From the NCBI GenBank assembly GCA_002722885.1, contig PBNE01000006.1, positions 333,894 through 397,893 on the forward strand: a stretch of 64,000 bases of DNA. The letters run 5' to 3'. Position 1 is the stretch's first letter. Each line of letters starts with the position of its first letter. The notes below the pieces were generated by a model. That model ran no database searches, was not told the origin of the DNA, and saw only the letters and a list, made by a program, of their open reading frames with translations. A program made the position numbers and the translations under genes. Of the stretch, positions 1 to 8,835 are shown piece by piece. The DNA is from Rhodospirillaceae bacterium (lineage in GTDB: Bacteria > Pseudomonadota > Alphaproteobacteria > SP197).

Positions 1-1997
1 TCGTTCCAGGAACGCGTGAAGACTGTCTCTCCGTTTTCGAGGGCTTCGAGCTCAGCGGAGAAGTGGAAGGTGGTGGCGTCGGCGGTGAGGCGCTGTCGGG
101 TCCGGATTTCGATCTCCATACCGTCACGCCGCCAGTGATCGACCCGCTCGGTGCGTGATTCCGCAGACAGCGGATCGCCTTCGCGAATGCTGTGCCAGGA
201 GTGGCCGGTGGCACCGTCGGTCACGCCGATGTCGTTGTGCTGCGTAAGCCCGCCGTTGAAGCAGGTGTGTTCGGTCACCAGGCCGGTGGCGGGATCGCGC
301 GTGATCGTCCGGTCCTGTCCGGCTTCCTCCAAGACGATCGCTTCTTCCTCTCCGGGGCCGTTGATGGCGTCCTCGAACGGCCGCAGGGCGTCGTCGGCAG
401 CGTCACGGGGCCGGACAGGAAGTTCCAAGCGGCATTGACCTGCGAACAGCGTGAGCGTGACCGGCGCGGGGGACGGCCAGACAAGCGGCCAGTAGGTCGA
501 CGACACCGAGACCGCGATGCGGTGACCAGAGGCAAAGACATGGCCGATGTCATCGATTTCGACACGCACGGTGAGCGATTCGCCGGGAACCAGCGATGTC
601 GTGGTCGACCGGTCGGTCGGGCGAGTGAGATTGAGCACACCATGATGCACGCGGGTCGATGCACCATCCGGCGCCACATCGTTGAGCCGCACGGCGACAA
701 AGGCCGTGGGCTTGTCGGACGACAGCGTGAGCTCGACGACCGGTGCGCCCAGGATGGTCAGGGGCTCATCGAGCGGTTCGGACAGGAAGACCAGGCTGCC
801 GGCGTCATCCTCGCGCTGATCCGACGAGAACATGCCGGGTTCGCCGTGGTGGCAGAGCTGGGCCTGTGTCAGGCCGGTGGTCTGGAGCGATTTGATGGGG
901 AGAGGGGTGGCCTGCCCCGCTTCGGCATCAAGCCTGCCGGGATTCATCGTCCAGTGCTTCCAGGTTGTCTTAGGGCTGGGCCAGCTCGGCTCTCCGACCC
1001 AGGCGCCAGGGCGTGTCTCGTAGCTGGTCGCGGGCGGCTGGCTGTCCTGGACCCATGCCCGCCATGCGGGATCGTTCTCGACACCGTTGTCGATACCCTT
1101 CAACCAGTGATCCCACCAACGCACGGTTTCCTGCAGGAAGCCGATGGTGGGGCCGGGGTGCCCCTTGTTCGGATACTGATGGCACCACGGGCCCGACAAA
1201 CCCTTCACGGGAGCATGCAGGCCGGCAACCAAACGTGGGACGGCTTCGTTGTAGTTGTCGCCCCAGCCGGAGACGGCGTAGACGGGGCAGGCGATCTTCG
1301 AGAAGTCCTGGCACACGCTACCCTGTTGCCAGTAGTCATCGCGGCGCTGATGCCGGAGCCAGAGCAGGGCCCAGGGACGGTTGGCTTCGAGGCGGGCATT
1401 CCACATCTCGCGCCAGGCATCGCCCACCAGGTCCGGGTCGGGCGGCAGCGCGTTGTAGCCGAACATCACCGCACCCCAGTCGATGTTGTCCTTGATCAGG
1501 CAGCCGCCGTAGTAGTGGACATCGGTGGCATAACGGTCGTCGGTCGATCCGATGGAGACGATGGCCTTGAGCGCCGGTGGGCGATGGGCGGCGATCTGCA
1601 GGCCGTTGAAGCCGCCCCAGCTGATACCGATGATGCCGACTGCACCGCTACACCAGGGCTGGTCGGCGAGCCAGGCAATGAGGTCGCAGCCATCTTGCTG
1701 CTCCTGGGGTGTATATTCGTCGTGATAGACCCCTTCGCTGTCTCCGGTGCCGCGGATGTCAACACGGATGCAGGCGTATCCGCATTCGGCAACCGGCGGA
1801 TGGTTCACGAGATCGCGGCCACGGGTGCCGTCACGCTTGCGATAGGGCAGGTATTCCAGGATGGCCGGGACCGGCTCGTCTTTAGCATCGAAGGGAAGCC
1901 ACATTTTGGCGGCCAGCCGGGTTCCGTCCGGCATCGGAATCCATGTGTGTTCGATGACCTCGACGGCGCGTGGGTTGGCGGCAAAGCTGTGGCTCAT
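1..1997 (-). CDS. CocE/NonD family (X-Pro dipeptidyl-peptidase-like) alpha/beta hydrolase, 3' end cut by window
   Basis: The frame is open from ATG at 1997 to the window edge, about 665 residues. It begins MSHSFAANPRAVEVIEHTW and is colinear with the two hydrolases at 23886-27987; comparison with their C-termini (RSW/RRW...PRD) suggests only about eight residues are missing. The alpha/beta-hydrolase nucleophile is in GISWGGFNG (Ser about 126), with the family's Asp in GWGDNY and His in GPWCH. The C-terminal half is the jelly-roll domain typical of CocE. The family hydrolyses esters or amides such as cocaine, glutaryl-cephalosporins and X-Pro peptides; the substrate here is unknown. No signal peptide is seen, so it is probably cytoplasmic. 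It lies 45 bases downstream of the M81 peptidase gene on the same strand, so the two are likely cotranscribed. Confidence 0.9.
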   Translation of the reverse strand, partial: MSHSFAANPRAVEVIEHTWIPMPDGTRLAAKMWLPFDAKDEPVPAILEYLPYRKRDGTRGRDLVNHPPVAECGYACIRVDIRGTGDSEGVYHDEYTPQEQQDGCDLIAWLADQPWCSGAVGIIGISWGGFNGLQIAAHRPPALKAIVSIGSTDDRYATDVHYYGGCLIKDNIDWGAVMFGYNALPPDPDLVGDAWREMWNARLEANRPWALLWLRHQRRDDYWQQGSVCQDFSKIACPVYAVSGWGDNYNEAVPRLVAGLHAPVKGLSGPWCHQYPNKGHPGPTIGFLQETVRWWDHWLKGIDNGVENDPAWRAWVQDSQPPATSYETRPGAWVGEPSWPSPKTTWKHWTMNPGRLDAEAGQATPLPIKSLQTTGLTQAQLCHHGEPGMFSSDQREDDAGSLVFLSEPLDEPLTILGAPVVELTLSSDKPTAFVAVRLNDVAPDGASTRVHHGVLNLTRPTDRSTTTSLVPGESLTVRVEIDDIGHVFASGHRIAVSVSSTYWPLVWPSPAPVTLTLFAGQCRLELPVRPRDAADDALRPFEDAINGPGEEEAIVLEEAGQDRTITRDPATGLVTEHTCFNGGLTQHNDIGVTDGATGHSWHSIREGDPLSAESRTERVDHWRRDGMEIEIRTRQRLTADATTFHFSAELEALENGETVFTRSWN

Positions 1998-2042
1998 GGT
2001 CTGGTCCTACTGTCTGTTCAAGCGTGTCTGGTCCGGCAGGCC

Positions 2043-3515
2043 TCAGCCCGCGATCAGGCGTATCTGCGGTTCATCATCGTCGAAGGGCCATCGTGGCCTC
2101 TGCGCCTTGTTGAAGGTGAGTTCATGGTAGGCCGGGGCGACGACACCGGGAGCGCCGACATAGACAACCTCGGCGGCGATCGGAGCGAACCCGGCATAGA
2201 AGTGCTGGGTCGATTTGACGATCACGACGTTGCGCCGGGCCGGGTCGATCCCGACATTGGTGAACAGCTCCGGACCGTAAGCCTGCGTTCGCAGGCTGTT
2301 GAGAACAATGTCGATGCCTGATCCGCTGACGGCAACACAGTCGCCCAGGGGCGACGTTCCCGGTCCGAAGGTCTGGTAGGCATCGTGAGCGATGCCGGTC
2401 ACGGTGACCGTCAGGTCCACGGGTGCGCCGGATAGTGGGCACATCTTGCCACCGATCCGCAGGCCGAGCGTGGCGCCCAATCCGGCATCAAGACAAGTCG
2501 CCACGGCGATGGGATCCCACAAGGGCCCGAGGGCCACCGAGGTCATCTGACGTTCCAGAGCGCGTTGCAGCATCCATGTGGAATCGCCCGGTGCGCCGCC
2601 ACCGGCGTTGTCCGACTTGTCAGCCATGACAATGGGACCGGATGGCGCAGTGGCGACGCGCTCATAGGCCTCATCGATGGACATGAAGCCGGAGTCGAGG
2701 GTGCCCCGCATCGCAGCCACGTCTGAAGCAAGGGACAGGGCCAGCTCGCGGCCGTGATCCGGCCTGTTGTCTGTGACCACGAGGACCCGAGTGCCGAGAT
2801 CTTTGACATCACCCCAAGGAAAGCCGTGACCAAGCGAGACCGAGAGCACACCATCGTTGCCTTCCAGGGCACTCAGTCGGTCAACCAGGCTGCGCGCCGG
2901 TTCCCTGGTTGTGTGAATCATGTCGAGGATGCCTGTGTCGGCCAACGACATGACCGGGCGGATGTCGCCCCGGGCGGTGGCCGTGAGGAGGTCCAGCAGT
3001 TCGACTGCCCTATCATAGAAATCGGTGTGCGGGTATTCCTTGAAGGCGACGATCACGTCGGCGGCCTCGATCATGGCCGGGGTGAAATGGCAATGAAGAT
3101 CGAGTTCCGCGCCGAGAGCCACATCCGGGCCCACGATGGTCCGTGCGCGGGCCAGCATGTCGCCTTCGCAGTCGTCGTAGCCGTCGGCGATCATGGCGCC
3201 ATGCATCGAAAAGGCGACGATATCGACTGGCATGGCTGCCTTCAGCTCGTCGAGAATGTGGTCGCGTAGGGTTTCGTAGGCCTGTCGTGTTGTGACGCCG
3301 GCGGGCTCCGCAAAGGTGCAGAGCCCTTCGACCAGTTCGTGGTTGCCGGAGGCGGTGAGCTGGCGCGCGGCATAAAGCGGGGCGCCGGAGAAGGTCGGGG
3401 AGTCGGGATGGGTGCCGGAAGGAAAGTACTCGGTCTGCCGGAAACCGCGCTCGCCGGTTGGGAAGGGAGCGAAGGTGTTGGTTTCGGTGCCGAGACCGGC
3501 TGCAAAGATCCGCAT
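2043..3515 (-). CDS. M81 family metallopeptidase (MlrC / microcystinase-C-like)
   Basis: A 490-residue protein starting MRIFAAGLGTETNTFAPFPTG, which is the usual start of M81 (DUF1485 plus MlrC C-terminal domain) proteins. I chose ATG 3515, preceded by a GGGGA box about ten bases upstream, over longer in-frame starts that add a non-conserved leader. Candidate metal-binding stretches are SMHGAM, ELDLHCHFTP and DKSDNAGGGAPGDST. MlrC degrades linearised microcystin; most homologues have no assigned substrate and occur in amino-acid or amide catabolic clusters. The CocE-type hydrolase follows on the same strand. The start faces the DUF3604 gene across about 100 bases, which should hold both promoters. 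Confidence 0.9.
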   Translation of the reverse strand: MRIFAAGLGTETNTFAPFPTGERGFRQTEYFPSGTHPDSPTFSGAPLYAARQLTASGNHELVEGLCTFAEPAGVTTRQAYETLRDHILDELKAAMPVDIVAFSMHGAMIADGYDDCEGDMLARARTIVGPDVALGAELDLHCHFTPAMIEAADVIVAFKEYPHTDFYDRAVELLDLLTATARGDIRPVMSLADTGILDMIHTTREPARSLVDRLSALEGNDGVLSVSLGHGFPWGDVKDLGTRVLVVTDNRPDHGRELALSLASDVAAMRGTLDSGFMSIDEAYERVATAPSGPIVMADKSDNAGGGAPGDSTWMLQRALERQMTSVALGPLWDPIAVATCLDAGLGATLGLRIGGKMCPLSGAPVDLTVTVTGIAHDAYQTFGPGTSPLGDCVAVSGSGIDIVLNSLRTQAYGPELFTNVGIDPARRNVVIVKSTQHFYAGFAPIAAEVVYVGAPGVVAPAYHELTFNKAQRPRWPFDDDEPQIRLIAG

Positions 3516-3618
3516 GAACGCTGCTTCCCCGTTTGGTCTAATTCCGAGCTCCGATGGCCTATGAAGGGGCCATGCCCTGTGGGAGGCTGGACCATGAGCC
3601 TGAAGCGAGCAAGAAGTC

Positions 3619-5907
3619 ATGCATGACGTGGTGCCTGACGAACACCGGGGCGATGTCTGGCCCGCCGCCGAGCCTGGAAGGGACCGCGTGCTCTACGGCC
3701 ATGTTGCCGTCACGCCGGATCAGCCGGTCGAGGCCCGGAGCCTGCAGACCTTTGCGCTGACCTACACCTGTGGCCGTTTCGGTATGGATGGCGGCGGCGG
3801 GCTCAAGATCGTCTTCCGCTTCACCGGAGACTGGGGGCTGCTGCAGGGCGACGAACCCGATGCGATCAACTACGTCAGCGCGACCAACAGCCGCGGCCAT
3901 CCGATGCGGGTGTCCTATGACGATGTGGGCCACACGCGCCCCTGGTATCAGGCTCTGCGGATTCTGATGCCGGTCGGTCATCTGGACGAAGGTGACACGA
4001 TCACCGTGCTTCTGGGCGACACCAGCCAGGGCTCGCCCGGGATGGCCGTGCAGTCATGCGCCGAGCAGGACTTCCGCTTTACCACCCTGGTCGATGTCGC
4101 GGCCACCAACCTCTACATCCCGGTGACGGAGAGCCCGGTGGTCCCGATTGTCGCTGGAGAGCCTGAGCACTGGCATGCTGTCCTGCCGACCCTGCGCCGG
4201 CCCGGTGAGCCGTTCCGTCTCGGCCTGCGCGCCGAGGACAGGTGGGGCAACCCGACTCCGCTGGCCCGGGCCGACCTCATGCTCAAGGCTGATATGACAG
4301 TCGACGGCCTGCCCGGGCAACTGACCTACGGGCCCGGTGAGGATGCGCGGGTTCTCGATGATCTGCGGGTCGATGACCAGGGCGTACTGCGGATTACGGT
4401 CGAGGATGGTGCCGGACGGGAACTCGCTGTCTCGAATCCCTTGATCATCCGTGAGAATGCCTGCGCTGGTTGGTGGGCCGACCTGCACGGCCAGAGTGGT
4501 GAATCGGTGGGGATCAACACCGCGCGTCACTACTTCGGCTTCTCGCGTGATGTGGCTTTCCTGGATGCCTGCGGCCACCAGGCCAACGACTTCCAGATCA
4601 ACAACACCTTCTGGACGCACCTCAACAGTTTGACGGCCGAATTCAACGACGAAGGACGTTTTATCACTTATCCCGGCTATGAGTGGTCGGCGAACACGCA
4701 TCTGGGCGGCGACCGGAATGTCTACTTCCGAACCGAGGGGCGGCAGATTCACCGCTCATCACACGCCCTGCTGCCGGATCGATCCGATATTGACACCGAT
4801 GCCAACGATGCGTCGGCGCTTTTTGAGGCCCTGAAGGATGAAGATGCTGTTGTCTTTGCCCATATCGGCGGGCGCTGGGCCGATTTGACCCGGGGCCATG
4901 ACGGCAGGACCGAGACCGCGATGGAGATCCATTCGGCCTGGGGTACCTTCGAATGGCTGATGGAGGATGCCTTCGACCTGGGACTCCGCGTAGGCGTCGT
5001 CGCCAACAGCGACGGCCACAAAGGACGGCCTGGTGCCAGCCATCCCGGCGCGTCGGAGTTTGTGGCCTATGGCGGGCTGACCTGCCTTCTGGCCTCGGAT
5101 TTGACCCGTGATGCGCTGTTTTTTTGCCTGCGCAAGCGTCGGCATTTCGCGACGACCGGAAGCAGGATGCATCTCGACCTGAATGTCACCGCTGCATCGG
5201 ATATGACGGTGTGGGATCGGGATCCTGCCGTGTTTGACGATGCCGTGTCGGTTGATGCGGTCACGGTGGAGATGGGCGACATCGTTTCGGTTCAGAGTGA
5301 TGCGGTGTCACTTCGGTTCGCGGTCGAGGCGGGCGTTCCGATCGAGAAGGTCGAGGTGCGCAACGGCAAGGACACGGTGGCGTGCCTCCGGCCTTACACT
5401 GTGGACGAGGTTGGATCTCGGATTCGCGTGTTGCTGAGTGGCGCGGAACGGCGGGGCAAGGGATCGCGCTCACGCTGGAACGGAACAGCCCGGTTGGACG
5501 GTGCGACGATCCGGGCCTTTGCGCCGGTCAGCGCCTGGAATCCGGAGCTTCCGTGCGAACAGGTCGATGCCACCACGGCATTTTTCCGTTCACGGACGGC
5601 AGGCAACATGATGGGCTTTGACCTCACCGTCGATGAGACGTCCGGCGCCATGCTTTACCTCGACACCGGATATGGCGAGGTCACTGTGGCCCTGAGCGAT
5701 ATCGGTCATCAGGAGACGGTGTTCGAACAGGGCGGCCTGGCACGAAAGGTTCGTGTTCTGCGTGCGCCGGATGAGAACCCGCATCGCGCCATGAGAGGAG
5801 AGATTGAGGTGCCGATCAAGACCGGTCGCGACAATCCGATCTGGATCTGCGTGACAACCGAGGACGGCCATCAAGCCTGGAGCAGTCCGGTCTACGTTGT
5901 TCCCTGA
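3619..5907 (+). CDS. DUF3604 family PHP-like protein
   Basis: A 762-residue protein. The N-terminal 270 residues look beta-rich. The central part (about 285-530) carries a PHP-like metal-dependent core: WADLHGQSG, LDACGHQAND, YPGYEWSANTHLGGDRNVYF, FAHIGGR, AMEIHSAWGTFEW and VANSDGHKGRPG, all His/Asp/Glu-rich motifs of DUF3604. The function of DUF3604 is not established; the PHP resemblance suggests a metal-dependent hydrolase of phosphate or other esters. The ribosome-binding site is weak and ATG 3619 is the furthest upstream start. It is divergent from the M81/CocE pair, so the three may be coregulated. No signal peptide is seen. Confidence 0.85.
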   Translation: MHDVVPDEHRGDVWPAAEPGRDRVLYGHVAVTPDQPVEARSLQTFALTYTCGRFGMDGGGGLKIVFRFTGDWGLLQGDEPDAINYVSATNSRGHPMRVSYDDVGHTRPWYQALRILMPVGHLDEGDTITVLLGDTSQGSPGMAVQSCAEQDFRFTTLVDVAATNLYIPVTESPVVPIVAGEPEHWHAVLPTLRRPGEPFRLGLRAEDRWGNPTPLARADLMLKADMTVDGLPGQLTYGPGEDARVLDDLRVDDQGVLRITVEDGAGRELAVSNPLIIRENACAGWWADLHGQSGESVGINTARHYFGFSRDVAFLDACGHQANDFQINNTFWTHLNSLTAEFNDEGRFITYPGYEWSANTHLGGDRNVYFRTEGRQIHRSSHALLPDRSDIDTDANDASALFEALKDEDAVVFAHIGGRWADLTRGHDGRTETAMEIHSAWGTFEWLMEDAFDLGLRVGVVANSDGHKGRPGASHPGASEFVAYGGLTCLLASDLTRDALFFCLRKRRHFATTGSRMHLDLNVTAASDMTVWDRDPAVFDDAVSVDAVTVEMGDIVSVQSDAVSLRFAVEAGVPIEKVEVRNGKDTVACLRPYTVDEVGSRIRVLLSGAERRGKGSRSRWNGTARLDGATIRAFAPVSAWNPELPCEQVDATTAFFRSRTAGNMMGFDLTVDETSGAMLYLDTGYGEVTVALSDIGHQETVFEQGGLARKVRVLRAPDENPHRAMRGEIEVPIKTGRDNPIWICVTTEDGHQAWSSPVYVVP

Positions 5908-5994
5908 CGGGTTCGCGCGACCTCGCGCAATCGTGGGCTTCGAGCGCATGACCCCCGTGTTACAGATCGATCAACAAACGGAGAGAACACAGCC

Positions 5995-6849
5995 ATGGCC
6001 GACGAGACGAACGGACCCAACAGCGAACAGATCGATTACTGGAACGGTGATGCCGGTGACAAGTGGGTTGATGCCCAGGAGAGGCTCGACCCTGTGCTCG
6101 AAGGCATGGGGCTTCTCGGCATGGATCAGGGTGGCGTGAATCCCGGCGAGCGTGTGATCGACATCGGCTGTGGCTGTGGCGCAACCTCGCTGGAACTGGC
6201 GCGTCGTGTCGGTCCCATGGGCTCTGTACTCGGTGTTGATATCTCATCGCCCATGCTGCGGCGTGCGGCCGAACGGGCCGCAGCCGAGTCGCTGGGCCAT
6301 GCCGTCTTCGCCAACGCCGATGCTTCGAGCTACCAGTTTGAGGAGGGGGCGGCCGATCTGGTGTTCTCCCGCTTCGGCGTGATGTTCTTTCGCAACTCCG
6401 ACGAGGCTTTCACCAACATCCGTCGCGGCATGAGACCGGGCGGTCGATTGTGTTTCGTATGCTGGCAGCCGCTCATCAAGAACGCCTGGGTAACGTTGCC
6501 GCGCGACATCGCCCTGCGGCACGTTCCGCCGCCCGAGCCGCCTAATCCCGATGATCCCGGTCCGTTTGCCTTTGCCGATCCTGCCAAGGTGGAGGGCATT
6601 CTGGGCCGTGCCGGGTTCAGCGACGCTGCCATGACACCCTATGACACAACCATGTACCACTTGGGCTCGGTCGAAGAGGTCACCCACTTCATGATCTACT
6701 TCGGCCCGGCCTCACGGCTTCTGGAAGAGGCCGATAACGACGTGAAAACAACGGTGGAGGCCGAGGTCAGGGCCGAGATTGCGGCGCGTCACGACGGTGA
6801 GGGCGTTGCTTTCCCCGCTGCCGTCTGGGTTGCCACGGCGACGACGTAA
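5995..6849 (+). CDS. Class I SAM-dependent methyltransferase
   Basis: A 284-residue protein. The SAM-binding motif I is VIDIGCGCGATSLELA (about residues 48-63), followed by LGVDIS (motif post-I) and a later DLVFSRFGVMFF segment typical of the methyltransferase 11/25 group. The C-terminal part is less conserved and probably binds the substrate, which cannot be predicted. GGAGAG lies upstream of ATG 5995 at suitable spacing. It follows the DUF3604 gene by 87 bases on the same strand and converges on the GNAT gene, leaving three bases between the ends. Confidence 0.88.
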   Translation: MADETNGPNSEQIDYWNGDAGDKWVDAQERLDPVLEGMGLLGMDQGGVNPGERVIDIGCGCGATSLELARRVGPMGSVLGVDISSPMLRRAAERAAAESLGHAVFANADASSYQFEEGAADLVFSRFGVMFFRNSDEAFTNIRRGMRPGGRLCFVCWQPLIKNAWVTLPRDIALRHVPPPEPPNPDDPGPFAFADPAKVEGILGRAGFSDAAMTPYDTTMYHLGSVEEVTHFMIYFGPASRLLEEADNDVKTTVEAEVRAEIAARHDGEGVAFPAAVWVATATT

Positions 6850-6852
6850 ATC

Positions 6853-7335
6853 TCAAGCCTGTGCGGCGAGGGTGTCGAAGGCGTCGCCGATCAGCAGATA
6901 GGGGTCGCTCTCGGACGGCGTGAAACCGAGTTTGACGTAGACTGCGGCGGCATCATCGTTGGTACGGTCGACATCGAGCTTGAGGAACGCACCACCCATC
7001 TCGCGGGCCATGGCCGCGAGATGGGTCAGCAGGCGGCGTGCGTGGCCCTGGCCGCGCTCCTGTTCGGACACAAAGACATCTAGGGCGTAGATGCCGCGGC
7101 GCCAGAGCCAGGTCGAGTAGATCGGATACCAACTGACCATGGCAACGGGGATGCTGTCGCGCTCAAGCAGTTCAGCGCGAAAACCTGGGTCGGGTTCAGC
7201 CATATCGCTTTGGATGACATCGAGGTCCGTGGCGATGAGATCGCGGGCGCTGACATGTTCCTCGAGCGAGTCGACAAAGGCACGCACCACGGCGGCATCG
7301 TCGGGAGTGGCAGTACGAAATGTGAGGTCGGACAT
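6853..7335 (-). CDS. GNAT family N-acetyltransferase
   Basis: A 160-residue protein with the GNAT fold: the N-terminal strand MSDLTFRTATPDDAAVVRAF, the beta4 strand ALDVFVSEQERGQGHARRLL containing the Q/RxxGxG/A acetyl-CoA loop (about residues 94-104), and a C-terminal NDDAAAVYVKLGFTP helix-turn. It transfers an acetyl group from acetyl-CoA to an unidentified amine. It sits nine bases downstream of the OmpA-domain gene on the same strand, so it may be read from that transcript. Confidence 0.88.
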   Translation of the reverse strand: MSDLTFRTATPDDAAVVRAFVDSLEEHVSARDLIATDLDVIQSDMAEPDPGFRAELLERDSIPVAMVSWYPIYSTWLWRRGIYALDVFVSEQERGQGHARRLLTHLAAMAREMGGAFLKLDVDRTNDDAAAVYVKLGFTPSESDPYLLIGDAFDTLAAQA

Positions 7336-7344
7336 GTCTGTGTC

Positions 7345-8832
7345 TTACTGTTCCGTCAGTTTGAATTCAATGCGCCGGTTGCGCTGCCGGGCATTGTTGT
7401 CGTCGCCTTCGACGATGGGATGGTACTCGCCAAAACCTGTGGCCGCCAAGCGTCCTGGTAGCACGCCCTGGCCGATCATGTAACGCACAACCGCTGTGGC
7501 CCGCGCGGTGGAGAGCTCCCAGTTGCTGGGAAATGCCGCCGTGGCGATGGGAACCGAATCCGTATGCCCATCGACGCGTAGAATCCATGCGACATCGGAG
7601 GGGATCTCGGCCGTGAGTTCGATGATGAGCTCGGCGATCTTGTCGAGCTCGCGCTTGCCTTCGTTGGAAATGTCTGCACTGCCGCTTTCGAACAGAAGCT
7701 CCGATTGCAGGACAAAGCGGTCTCCGACGATCTTGATACCGTCGCGGTCGCCCAGCACGTCGACGAGGCGAGCAAAGAACTCACTGCGGAACCGTGAAAG
7801 TTCCTGAACCTTGGCCGCAAGAGCGGCATTCAGGCGCGACCCGAGATCGGCGATCTGGACCTGATCGGCCTCAGCCTGTGCTTCTGCCGCCTCCAAGAGG
7901 TCGTTCAGGGCGGCGATCTGATCCCGCAGCGCGTTGAGCTGCTGGTTGAGCAGGCCAATCTGATTGAGGCGGCGATCGGCATCCGATTGTGCTTCGTCCC
8001 GTTCCTCTTCGGTCAGGGTAACCAGCACGGCGAGTTCGGACAGGCGAATCTCCCGTTCCTCGACTTCCTGCTGGGCCAGGAACGTTCGTTCGGTCTCGTC
8101 GGACAACTCTGATGCCAGTTCCGTGCCGCGATCACGCTCTGCGCTGAGATCAAGCAGCAGTGCATCGATGCGTGCCTGGCGGTCCTCGAGTTCCGCTGTG
8201 GCCTCGGCCTCGCGTTGTGCAGCCTCATCGAGGCGGTCCTCGGCTTCCTCAAGCAGCAGAACCATGCGGCCGACCTCGGCTTCAAGGTTCTCTCTGACAT
8301 TGTTCAGGGCGTCGATGTCGCGCTGCAGGCTGGCCAGTTCGGCCAGCTTGAGTGACAACGTGTCTTTGGTGACGGTGACATCCTCGAGGGCCCGATCGAG
8401 GTCGGACTGGAGAAGGTCAAGGCGGGCCTGAGCCTCATCCAGCGCCGCCCCGGTCTGGGAAGCGTAGTCTTCGGTGGCCGAGAGCCGCGCGATCAGGCCA
8501 TCCCGTTCGCTGCTGAGAATCGCCAGCGCTTGCTCGGTGTCGTCGCGGGCGGCGTTGACCCGCTGTAGATCGGCCGACAGTTGCGCGATCTCCAGCCGCA
8601 GCTCGACATTGCCGTCACGTTCCAGAGCCAGCATGTCGGCCAGCTCGGCGACCCGGTCTTCGAGACGCGCGAGGGCTTCGTCTCGGCCCGAGAGTGTGAT
8701 GCCCTGAAAGAACTGGGCCAGCATGAAAACAACGAGAGCAAAGATGAGCACGACCAGAAGCGTCGAAAGGGCATCGACGAACCCTGCCCATGTGTCGGCA
8801 CCGGAGGCGGGCCGCCGAGTGCGAGCGGCCAT
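7345..8832 (-). CDS. MotB/OmpA-domain peptidoglycan-binding protein with long coiled coil
   Basis: A 495-residue protein: a short cytoplasmic N-terminus, one membrane helix (about 18-42), a long coiled coil (about 50-345, rich in Leu, Glu, Arg and Ala) and a C-terminal OmpA/MotB domain (about 360-495) with RVDGHTDSVPI and NWELSTARATAVVRYM, which should bind peptidoglycan. Asp20 in FVDALSTLL sits where MotB, ExbD and TolR carry their ion-coupling Asp. With the MotA-like gene three bases upstream it probably forms an ion-driven envelope complex. The coiled coil is far longer than in flagellar MotB, and no flagellar genes are nearby. The pair sits near EF-P and the monophosphatase, an arrangement I recall as common in alphaproteobacteria. 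Confidence 0.88.
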   Translation of the reverse strand: MAARTRRPASGADTWAGFVDALSTLLVVLIFALVVFMLAQFFQGITLSGRDEALARLEDRVAELADMLALERDGNVELRLEIAQLSADLQRVNAARDDTEQALAILSSERDGLIARLSATEDYASQTGAALDEAQARLDLLQSDLDRALEDVTVTKDTLSLKLAELASLQRDIDALNNVRENLEAEVGRMVLLLEEAEDRLDEAAQREAEATAELEDRQARIDALLLDLSAERDRGTELASELSDETERTFLAQQEVEEREIRLSELAVLVTLTEEERDEAQSDADRRLNQIGLLNQQLNALRDQIAALNDLLEAAEAQAEADQVQIADLGSRLNAALAAKVQELSRFRSEFFARLVDVLGDRDGIKIVGDRFVLQSELLFESGSADISNEGKRELDKIAELIIELTAEIPSDVAWILRVDGHTDSVPIATAAFPSNWELSTARATAVVRYMIGQGVLPGRLAATGFGEYHPIVEGDDNNARQRNRRIEFKLTEQ

Positions 8833-8835
8833 GAT

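Noticed and set aside
192-2321. A long plus-strand open frame of about 709 codons
   Set aside because: It is antisense to the CocE hydrolase and the end of the M81 gene; its composition is Arg/Gly-rich and it has no domain. High GC makes long antisense frames common.
7964-8431. A Ser/Arg-rich plus-strand frame
   Set aside because: It is antisense to the coiled-coil region of the MotB-like protein, and its low complexity mirrors Glu/Ala/Arg codons.
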